Below are positions 56,576 through 64,000 of a DNA stretch of 64,000 bases, one piece after another (positions within the stretch are counted from its first letter, which is position 1; every line of letters begins with the position of its first letter). The notes under the pieces are model-generated. The model worked only from the letters and a program-made list of their open reading frames with translations. It ran no database searches and was not told the DNA's origin. Source of the stretch: Nostoc piscinale CENA21 (GTDB lineage: Bacteria > Cyanobacteriota > Cyanobacteriia > Cyanobacteriales > Nostocaceae); NCBI RefSeq assembly GCF_001298445.1, contig NZ_CP012036.1, positions 5,549,690 through 5,613,689 on the forward strand. The letters are read 5' to 3'. The translations under genes and the position numbers were made by a program.

Positions 56576-58349
56576 ATGGAAACCAAAGTTTTTCTCAAAA
56601 CTCAATATGACTCATATAGTTTAAATAACCAATGCTGCAAATATCACTTTATAGTTATGGATGATGATTTCATATTTACTAATAATCCTTCTCCAATTTG
56701 GATCTACGATAGCCAAAGCTGGCAATTTTTAAATGTTAATGCGGCAGCAATTAGTAAATATGGTTATTCAAAAAAACAATTTCTGCAAATGCAGGTTACT
56801 GATTTATATCATGCAGAATGTCAACCTATTTTATTAGATATTTTGAGGAAGAATCAAAATCAGCTAAAATTTAATTTTCAATGTCAACATCGTTGTGATG
56901 ATGGTAAATATATTGATGTTGAAATATTGACATATTCCATAGAATATCAAAATAAAAAAGCTCATTTAGTTTATATTCAAGATGTTAACCAGGAGAAAAA
57001 AAGAGAGCATAATCTCCTAGCAGAAAACTTGCCAACTCATGTGCAAGATGGTCGCATCTTAAATACCTCTTTGACTAATTGTCAAATGATTGCTATCTGT
57101 CAAGATATCACCAATCACAAGCAAACAGAACAGGCTTTAAAAACTCAGTTAGAACGAGAACAATTAATGCGAACTGTAGTACAAAGAATTCACCAATCTT
57201 TGAACTTGCAAGATATTCTCAATGCTACAGTGGAAGAAGTACGACATTTACTGCAAGTAGAGCGTGTGGTTGTTTATCAATTTGCGCCTGATATGAGTGG
57301 TCAAGTCGTTGCCGAATCAGTAGAGGCGGGATGGAGAGAATCGTTAGGTGTCCAAATTGAAGATACTTGTTTTCAGACCGGGGCAGGCGTAGAGTATTAT
57401 CATGGGCGGAAACGAGCGATCGCCAATATTTACACAGCCGGACTTACCGATTGTCATATTCAACTTTTAGAGCAATTTGAAGTCAAGGCTAACTTAGTTG
57501 TGCCTATTTTATTAGAAGTCGGTGGCGACAATACAAGTTCTCGACTTTGGGGCTTGCTGGTGGCGCATCAATGTTCTAGTACAAGAGAATGGGAAGAAAA
57601 TCAACTAGACTTGCTGGATCAACTTTCCGTGACAATTGCGATCGCTATTCAACAATCTAGTATATTTCAGCAAGCCCAAACAGAATTAGCAGAACGGCAA
57701 AAAGCCGAAAGAGAACTGCGGAGTGCTTTAGCAGAAAAAGAAATTCTCTTAAAAGAAGTACACCATCGGGTCAAAAATAATTTGCAAATTGTTTCGAGTT
57801 TATTACAACTCCAATCTCAGACTCTCATAGATCCAGAAGTAATTAGAGTTTTTCAAGATAGTCAAAATCGGATTGATTCGATTTCGTTAATTCACAAAAA
57901 CTTATACACTTCCCCAAATATCGGACAATTAGATGTAGTTGATTATATCCAAAGTTTAGCAACTAGCATTTTAATATCTTACCAAACTGGGCTAGATAAA
58001 ATCGAATTAAAAACTCATATTGAAACCATTAGTCTGAATATTGATCAAGCGATCGCTTGTGGTTTAATCATTAACGAATTAATCTCCAACTCACTTAAAC
58101 ATGCCTTCCCCAATAATCAGAAAGGCACTATCACTATTACCCTAGAAAAAAATTCCTAATCATATCAAAATGTCTATTCAAGATAATGGTGTTGGAATAC
58201 CAAATGATTTAGATTGGAAAACTACCAGTTCTTTAGGTTTATCTTTAGTATATGACTTAGTGACAGAACAGCTAGAAGGCAACATTACTTTAGAACGTAA
58301 TCACGGTACAGTGTTCACCATCCAATTTCCCCAGTTAATTTTGCAGTAA
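56576..58349 (+). CDS. PAS-GAF-HisKA_2 sensor kinase with cyanobacteriochrome-type GAF, +1 frameshift near the C-terminus
   Basis: As read the frame ends early, at LEKNS (58159). Removing one base from the seven-A run 58146-58152 continues as TLEKIPNHIKMSIQDNGVGI and ends at 58349, giving about 590 residues with a complete HATPase_c. Order: PAS (about 30-140), GAF (about 195-375), HisKA_2 (LKEVHHRVKNNLQIVSSLL, His396/His397), HATPase_c (NELISNSLKHAF; SLGLSLVYDLV). The GAF has both cysteines of a DXCF cyanobacteriochrome: Cys265 in EDTCF and Cys293 in LTDCHIQLLEQF. Blue/green light sensing is a prediction. It lies about 120 bp before the REC-PAS-kinase. Confidence 0.88.
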
Positions 58350-58469
58350 TATAGAAATCATATTTGATTTCTCAAAAAACAGTACACCCAAGAAATCCTC
58401 CTTCCTACTCTCCCACTACCAGCCTGCACAGATAATGTCAAAAAATCCAACCAGATTAATATATTTCTA

Positions 58470-59987
58470 ATGGAGCCAGTGAGAATTTTAGTTGTTGAAG
58501 ATGAAGTCATAGTTGCTAGAACCATTGCTAACCAACTCAATCAACTAGGATATACAGTAATTGGTACAGCTTCTTCAGGACAAGTTGCTATTACTAAAGC
58601 CTTAGAAGGTAAACCAGAATTAGTTTTAATGGATGTCATCTTAAAAGGTGAGATGGATGGAATTACCGCCGCATCTCAAATTCGTGAGCAGTTAGATATA
58701 CCCGTAATATTTCTCACAGCTTACGGTGATGATAATACAGTACAACGAGCGAAAACGACTCAACCATTTGGCTATATCATTAAACCCTTTACACCAAAAG
58801 ATTTACGGATAGCCATTGAAATTGGTTTATTAAAACATCAATTAGAACAGGATTTAAGAGAAAATCGAGACAGATTAGCCACTCTTTTAAACTCTATGAG
58901 TGATGCTGTCATTGCCACAAATGAACAAGGAATTGTGACATTTATTAACCCAGCAGCGGAGTCGCTCACCGGTTGGAAACAAGCAGATGCTTTGGGTAAA
59001 GACATATCTAGAATTTTGCAGTTAGTTGATGAAGTCACCGAAACTTCTGTAGAAAACCCTGTCACCAGAGTTTTAAGAGAACAACAGGTTGTCTATTTAA
59101 ATGACTTTACATCATTAATTACAAAAAATGGTTCTAGAGTGCCTATTGGTGATAGTGCATCTCCGATTATGCGACATCCTGGGCAAATCAATGGTGTCGT
59201 AGTAGTGTTTTGGGATCTTAGCGAACGGCGACAAACACAATTACTCGAACAAGCATTACTGAAAGAGCAAGAAGTTAACCAGCTGAAATCTTTATTTATT
59301 TCTACTGTTTCTCATGAATTTCGTAATCCTTTAAGTGTGATTCAATCTTCAGTAGAATTGATTGAATTACAAGGAGAAAATTTAACAACAGACAAAAGAA
59401 ATACTTATTTAAACCGAATTAGTAGTGCCGTGCAATCCATGAAACAACTCATGGAAGATGTGCTGTTTATGGGGAAATCAGATGCAGGTAAATTGGAGTG
59501 TCATGCCCATCCCCTAAATTTAAAGGAATTTTGTCGAGAATTGTTAGCCGAATTTACCATGATTCATCCTACAAGCGCAGAAATTATTTTTAGCTGTGAG
59601 AGCGATCGCACAGATGCCTTTATGGATGAACAATTATTACGTTATATATTCACAAATTTACTCAATAACGCTATCAAATACTCTCCTAACGGTGGCAATG
59701 TATTATTTCAGTTAACTTGCGACTTAATTCATCAATTAGCTATCTTTTGCGTTCAAGACCAAGGAATTGGCATCCCCGAAGCCGATCAAGCCAGAATCTT
59801 TGAATCATTTTATCGAGCTTCCAATGTCCAATCAATTCCAGGTACAGGGCTGGGATTAGTCATTGTGAAAAAGTGTGTAGAAGCGCATCAAGGACAAATT
59901 AGCATTCACAGTCAAGCGGGTGTTGGTAGCACATTCACAGTAATTTTGCCAATAAATTATTCATCCAATGCGGCTGATGAAGCATAA
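58470..59987 (+). CDS. Hybrid REC-PAS-HisKA histidine kinase
   Basis: A protein of 505 residues. The N-terminal receiver (about 1-120) has DDE/VEDE region, Asp55 in VLMDVILKG, and Lys in FGYIIKPFTPKD. A PAS domain (about 130-250, LATLLNSMSDAVIATNEQGI, ASPIMRHPGQ) and coiled coil lead to HisKA with His282 in TVSHEFRNPLSVIQ and HATPase_c with NLLNNAIKYSPNGG, DQGIGIPEADQARIFESFY and GTGLGLVIVKK. Input therefore comes by phosphotransfer, possibly from the preceding kinase, as well as by PAS. Confidence 0.92.
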   Translation: MEPVRILVVEDEVIVARTIANQLNQLGYTVIGTASSGQVAITKALEGKPELVLMDVILKGEMDGITAASQIREQLDIPVIFLTAYGDDNTVQRAKTTQPFGYIIKPFTPKDLRIAIEIGLLKHQLEQDLRENRDRLATLLNSMSDAVIATNEQGIVTFINPAAESLTGWKQADALGKDISRILQLVDEVTETSVENPVTRVLREQQVVYLNDFTSLITKNGSRVPIGDSASPIMRHPGQINGVVVVFWDLSERRQTQLLEQALLKEQEVNQLKSLFISTVSHEFRNPLSVIQSSVELIELQGENLTTDKRNTYLNRISSAVQSMKQLMEDVLFMGKSDAGKLECHAHPLNLKEFCRELLAEFTMIHPTSAEIIFSCESDRTDAFMDEQLLRYIFTNLLNNAIKYSPNGGNVLFQLTCDLIHQLAIFCVQDQGIGIPEADQARIFESFYRASNVQSIPGTGLGLVIVKKCVEAHQGQISIHSQAGVGSTFTVILPINYSSNAADEA

Positions 59988-60141
59988 TCTGGACATATCA
60001 ACAAAGGCTGCTTTGAGAAACTTTAATAAATTGACTGAATGAAGATTACCAAATCTTCATTTACTTCAAGAGCAATTTATCCTTTAAATTCACATTTGGG
60101 GGCAAACTAAAATAAGTCAGATCATAAAAATTGTGTTTTCT

Positions 60142-62346
60142 ATGAGCCAGAAATGTCCTACTTCCAAAACTTGTGCTTGTTCTCATATTGCACGTTGTCA
60201 AAGCCAGGAAGCAGGCAGAATTTTTCTCTGGTTTCCTATTTCCCATACCTTAACAAAAGTCACAAATTGGTTGCAGCAGTCTAAGCTAAAGTATGAACTC
60301 ATGCAAGAGCGTCCGGGGTTAAGTGTAGACTGTAAACCCGGACAAGCCCAGGAAATTGCCCGAAAATTAGCTAAATTTCTAGCACCAAGGGAATTGCAAG
60401 AAACACAAGTTTTGTTTGTTCGTGGTGCTATTCAACCACAACTGCAAGACTTTAGTGATATTGTTTCGTTGCAACGCTTCATTAAGTTTAATCAGTCTGA
60501 CTGGCTAGTAGATATGCTGGCCAAAGAACAATTCACAAGTTACTTTCAACCGATTGTTTCAATTCAAAATACATCCCAAATTTACGGCTATGAATCGCTG
60601 TTACGTGGCTTAGATGAACAAGGTAATGTATTGTCGATAGAACCAATCTTAGAATTAGCCACAGAAGCCGGACTGATACCACAACTAGACCGACTAGCTC
60701 GCCTCAAAAGTATCACTGAATTTAGCCGTCATCAAGTCAACGGGAAAATTTTTATCAATTTTGCACCCACCGCATTGTATGACCCCGTTTCTTGCCTGCG
60801 TAGTACAGTCGAGGCTATTGATCAAGCAGGTATTTCCCATGAACGGGTTGTCTTTGAAGTTGTCGAGTCAGATAATCCTCAAGATTTAGCTCACCTCAAA
60901 GCCGTGTTGCAATTTTACCGAGATTCAGGTTTTTCAGTTGCCTTGGATGATCTTGGTTCTGGTTACTCTGGTTTGAACTTGTTGCACCAGTTACGCCCAG
61001 ACTTTATCAAGTTAGATATGGAGTTAATTCGAGATGTGCATCAAGATTTGTATAAAGCTTCAATTACCGAGAAAATTTTGGAGATTGCCCAAAAGTTAAA
61101 TATTTATACAGTTGCAGAAGGAATTGAGTGTATTGAGGAACTGAATTGGTTAAGAGAAAGAGGCGCAACTTTTGCTCAAGGCTATTTAATTGCTAGACCT
61201 CATCCTGAACCTGTGACGATAACTCCGCACTTTGATGCGATCGCTTTAAGTTTAGCATCAGTGGATCAGCAACCAATCAAGCAGCAGGTAAAACATCAAA
61301 GTGAGTCTGAACGTATAGTTGCTGCTGTTACCCAGCGTATCCGCAAATCTTTAGAGTTAAACGAGATTTTGCAAACCACAGCCGATGAAGTGCGACAATT
61401 GTTTGCTGTAGACCGAGTGGTAATTTATCGCTTTGAACCAGACTGGAGTGGGTTAGTCGCTGTCGAGTCTTTAGCGCCAGGCTGTATGTCTCTGTTGGGA
61501 TTGAATGTGATGGATACTTGCTTTCTGTCTACCCGCGCAGATTACTACCAGCAGGGCAATACAAGAGCAATTGAAAATATAGAAAATGAAGGACTATCAC
61601 CTTGTCACGTTGAACTGTTGCAGAGTTTACAAATTCGGGCAAACTTGGTTGTGCCGATTTTGCAACAAGAGCGTTTATGGGGATTATTAATTGCTCATCA
61701 ATGTAGTAGAACCAGACAATGGCAGCAGTCGGAGATTAATTTATTTAACCAGTTAGCCGGACAAGCCGCGATCGCCATTCATCAATCGGAACTTTACCAT
61801 AAATTACAAAAAGCAAACCAAGAATTACAGCGTCTTGCGGCTTCTGATGGACTCACTCAAGTAGCAAATCGGCGCTGCTTTGATGACACACTCAACAGCG
61901 AGTGGCAAAGATTAGCCAGGGAACAAGCTTACTTATCTTTAATTTTGTGTGATGTCGATTATTTTAAGCTCTACAACGATACTCATGGACATCTGGCGGG
62001 AGATGATGCTTTGAGAAATGTTGCCCAAGCAATTTCTCAGACAATTAAACGCCCTGCGGATTTAGTAGCTCGCTATGGTGGCGAAGAATTTGCCATCATT
62101 TTACCCAATACCGATGCTGGAGGTGCGATCATAGTTGCCACAGAAATTCAAACTCATATCCGTGCATTGCAATTGCCACATCCCAATTCTGAAGTCCATC
62201 AATTCATTACCCTTAGTCTCGGTGTAGCAACTATCATTCCCAATCATCAATCATCTCCGGCAACCTTAATTGCTGCTGCTGATCAAGGACTGTATCAGGC
62301 AAAAGCCCAAGGGCGAAATTGCATAGCACAAATTAACTGTGAATAG
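60142..62346 (+). CDS. EAL-GAF-GGDEF c-di-GMP enzyme with cyanobacteriochrome-type GAF
   Basis: A protein of about 734 residues from ATG 60142 (GTG 60133 would add three). A Cys-rich start (CPTSKTCACSHIARC) and about 80 unassigned residues precede EAL (about 130-370: YESLLRG with Glu151, DDLGSGYSGLNLL, KLDMELIRDV, EGIE). GAF (about 400-560) has Cys460 in MDTCF and Cys488 in LSPCHVELLQSL, the DXCF pair. GGDEF (about 575-734) has CDVDYFKLYNDTHGHLAGDD and RYGGEEFAIILP (residues 646-650), all catalytic residues present. The order equals the C-terminal half of Synechocystis Cph2. Light-controlled c-di-GMP synthesis is the likely role; the EAL may hydrolyse. Confidence 0.92.
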   Translation: MSQKCPTSKTCACSHIARCQSQEAGRIFLWFPISHTLTKVTNWLQQSKLKYELMQERPGLSVDCKPGQAQEIARKLAKFLAPRELQETQVLFVRGAIQPQLQDFSDIVSLQRFIKFNQSDWLVDMLAKEQFTSYFQPIVSIQNTSQIYGYESLLRGLDEQGNVLSIEPILELATEAGLIPQLDRLARLKSITEFSRHQVNGKIFINFAPTALYDPVSCLRSTVEAIDQAGISHERVVFEVVESDNPQDLAHLKAVLQFYRDSGFSVALDDLGSGYSGLNLLHQLRPDFIKLDMELIRDVHQDLYKASITEKILEIAQKLNIYTVAEGIECIEELNWLRERGATFAQGYLIARPHPEPVTITPHFDAIALSLASVDQQPIKQQVKHQSESERIVAAVTQRIRKSLELNEILQTTADEVRQLFAVDRVVIYRFEPDWSGLVAVESLAPGCMSLLGLNVMDTCFLSTRADYYQQGNTRAIENIENEGLSPCHVELLQSLQIRANLVVPILQQERLWGLLIAHQCSRTRQWQQSEINLFNQLAGQAAIAIHQSELYHKLQKANQELQRLAASDGLTQVANRRCFDDTLNSEWQRLAREQAYLSLILCDVDYFKLYNDTHGHLAGDDALRNVAQAISQTIKRPADLVARYGGEEFAIILPNTDAGGAIIVATEIQTHIRALQLPHPNSEVHQFITLSLGVATIIPNHQSSPATLIAAADQGLYQAKAQGRNCIAQINCE

Positions 62347-62364
62347 ACTGATGGCACTTTTTGC

Positions 62365-63237
62365 TTATTCATCAGTTTTTATAGTCGTAGCTATTTCTAA
62401 ATGACGATTTGGAGTCCAATTTTCTACTCGTTGTCTATTTAATTCAACTACACCCAATAAGCGATAAATTGTATCAATAGATTGTGGAGAAATTTGTCCA
62501 ACAGCAAACATGAATTTTGTTAAGGCTTCGGTTATGGGATTTTTGTTGATGATTACCTCTGGCTGGTTTTGCTTAATTGTTTGCATAACAGCATTCACTA
62601 CTCTTGTTGGGGTAGAAATACCTGCTAATTTGGGTGCAGGTATATGACTATCAGCAGTCATTCCGATTTCAGAAATGTATCCCGGACAAATTGTTGAGAA
62701 ATGGATGTTAGTATACGCATATTCCTGACGCATAGCATCAGTCCACATAATTAAACCTGCTTTACTGGCAGAATATATACTGTTATAGGCAACTCCCTTT
62801 TTACCAGCTAAAGAAGCAATATTAATAATGTGACCACTATCTCGTTTATTCATATCAGGTAATAATAAACGAGTTAATTCCATAGCAGATAAGAGATTGG
62901 TTACTAATATAGATTGAATTTCTTCTGGACAGTAATCTACAAAGGCTCGATGAATTTCTAGGCCAGCATTGTTAATTAAAATATCAACTGGAGCTACACA
63001 TTCCTGAATGTGCTGGACTAGAACTGGCAACTGTGCCAAATTTTGAATATCAAAGGGAATACTAATTCCTCGTCCACCCAAATTTTTAATTTCATCGCAT
63101 ATTGTATCTAGCTTGGATTTTGAACGAGAAATGCAAATTATAGTTGCTTGTTCTCTCGCCAGCGCCTGTGCCAGATATACCCCTAGACCGCGTGAAGCTC
63201 CTGTCAAAAGTATTGTTTTCCCTCTGAGCTTGGTCAT
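62365..63237 (-). CDS. Short-chain dehydrogenase/reductase
   Basis: A protein of 290 residues. Cofactor motif LLTGASRGLGVYLAQALA (TGxxxGxG), structural NNAGLEIHRAF, catalytic Ser in IINIASLAGKKGV, and Tyr-Lys in YNSIYSASKAGL, with Asn further on. A C-terminal extension (about 240-290) ends ATTIKTDE. Classical SDR; substrate unknown. Convergent with the EAL-GGDEF gene by 18 bp. Confidence 0.9.
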   Translation of the reverse strand: MTKLRGKTILLTGASRGLGVYLAQALAREQATIICISRSKSKLDTICDEIKNLGGRGISIPFDIQNLAQLPVLVQHIQECVAPVDILINNAGLEIHRAFVDYCPEEIQSILVTNLLSAMELTRLLLPDMNKRDSGHIINIASLAGKKGVAYNSIYSASKAGLIMWTDAMRQEYAYTNIHFSTICPGYISEIGMTADSHIPAPKLAGISTPTRVVNAVMQTIKQNQPEVIINKNPITEALTKFMFAVGQISPQSIDTIYRLLGVVELNRQRVENWTPNRHLEIATTIKTDE

Positions 63238-63368
63238 TTTAATTCACTGGTATTTCCATTCTATAAAATGTCTTAGCTAAGGAGGATGAACCCTGATTTA
63301 AGTTCTATTACTGTGTTAGATTATGGTTTTGTAACCTCACACTAGAGCAAACAATTAAAACCAAACAT

Positions 63369-64000
63369 TTAATAGTTATTTTGCTTTTCTAAAGAAGCAA
63401 AATGTTTGCCCCCTAACTCAATAGCTGATTGTTCACAACCTATTTGCAATCTTGTTAAAAGATACTCTACATCAGGAGCAATAATATTAGTGCCATGATC
63501 TGGTTCTATCAAGCAGGCTAAGTTAATATCTGTGCCGTATTGATTGACCAGATTATAAATACTTAAAAAGTTGAAAACTCCTGATTCATAAGTGCCACAA
63601 GGTACAGAGGGATTATTAACTCCCATAAAATATTCGTGTTCCTGTAACCACGTCATTGCGGGGTATCCGTGAAAATGAATCATCGGCATCCCATGATTAA
63701 TTAAGTTGGGTGCATAAAGAGATGTAGATAGTGCGATCGCCAACATTACATACACATCATAGGAAGGCTTAATATCCCCTTGTTTTGGGTCTACTCCCTG
63801 AGGTAAATCTAGCAATAATCTATCTGTTAAACCAATTCTGAGGATGTCACTCTCAATTTTTAAATTGGTTTTATTCGAGCCAGAACGCGCACTACAAATC
63901 CAGATATCTGGAATCTGTTTAAATCTATATTCTGCGCCTATCTTAGTCTTTAAATATCGTCTACCAATAGTATTTTGACGGACTTCATCACTACTGAATC
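63369..64000 (-). CDS. Unidentified protein, 3' part only (continues past the right edge)
   Basis: On the minus strand the frame stays open from the right edge (beginning FSSDEVRQNTIGRRYLKTKI) to the stop at 63369, about 209 residues; the start shown by an internal TTG near 63815 is not real. Visible pieces are QIPDIWICSARSGSN, IGLTDRLLLDLPQGVDP, AIALSTSLYAPNLINHGMPM, IHFHGYPAMTWLQEHEYFMG and LIEPDHGTNIIAPD. The His-rich MIHFHGYPAM and SGxN patterns look enzymatic, but I do not recognise the family. It lies 131 bp upstream of the SDR on the same strand. Confidence 0.55.
   Translation of the reverse strand, partial: FSSDEVRQNTIGRRYLKTKIGAEYRFKQIPDIWICSARSGSNKTNLKIESDILRIGLTDRLLLDLPQGVDPKQGDIKPSYDVYVMLAIALSTSLYAPNLINHGMPMIHFHGYPAMTWLQEHEYFMGVNNPSVPCGTYESGVFNFLSIYNLVNQYGTDINLACLIEPDHGTNIIAPDVEYLLTRLQIGCEQSAIELGGKHFASLEKQNNY

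Noticed and set aside
58353..58372. Inverted repeat AGAAATCA / TGATTTCT as a terminator
   Set aside because: The 8-bp stem is AT-rich and is not followed by a T tract.
1..64000. CRISPR arrays, rRNA operons, prophage
   Set aside because: No regularly spaced repeats, no rRNA-like sequence and no phage structural genes were seen on either strand.

Overview
The window looks like chromosomal DNA of a filamentous, probably heterocyst-forming cyanobacterium of the Nostoc/Anabaena/Calothrix group. The evidence is the frequent HIP1 octamer GCGATCGC (for example 53-60, 576-583, 733-740, 7621-7628), degenerate heptanucleotide repeats (STRR) between genes, and typical cyanobacterial families: CHASE2 cyclase with DUF928, bilin-type GAF sensors, a PatA-type response regulator, DUF1400 hydrolase, PEP-CTERM proteins and a Mo-nitrogenase C-terminal-domain protein. 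No rRNA, tRNA, CRISPR array, integrase or transposase gene was seen.

Layout. 0-11 kb: 5' part of a folate-biopterin-type transporter, a DUF928/CHASE2-cyclase pair, a Gfo/Idh/MocA oxidoreductase, a broken NADAR gene, a multi-GAF histidine kinase, an unassigned structured RNA candidate, a broken TIR-like gene and a glutathionyl-hydroquinone reductase. 11-30 kb: mainly housekeeping (obgE, mnmG, pheS, surE, ribF, a MoxR ATPase), two Uma2 nucleases, a VanY-type peptidase and a recQ-HNH-small-ORF cassette. 30-40 kb: a DUF3352 gene with two frameshifts, two aldo/keto reductases, a PEP-CTERM protein, a 170-bp MITE, a TPR lipoprotein and a PatA-like regulator. 40.8-44.6 kb: a VWA - PP2C - kinase/TPR operon of the TerY-P (E. 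coli YegL/YegK/YegI) type. 44.7-56.4 kb: a HAD phosphatase, a second PEP-CTERM protein, a DUF1400 hydrolase, ilvC, a DUF4349 lipoprotein with a partial 3' duplication, and a SagB-type oxidoreductase. 56.5-62.4 kb: three signalling genes in a row (PAS-GAF-HisKA_2 kinase; REC-PAS-HisKA kinase; EAL-GAF-GGDEF), two of which carry GAF domains with the cysteine signature of DXCF cyanobacteriochromes. 62.4-64 kb: an SDR and an unidentified gene running off the window.

The most striking global feature is eight apparent +1 frameshifts in seven genes. Seven lie in A/T homopolymers of 6-8 bases, and each is repaired by removing one base. This looks more like systematic over-calling in the assembly than biological decay, but programmed slippage is not excluded. 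The best leads for new biology are the structured RNA candidate at 8955-9121 beside the TIR-like gene, the TerY-P triad with its TPR-bearing kinase, and the RecQ-HNH-two-small-protein cassette.
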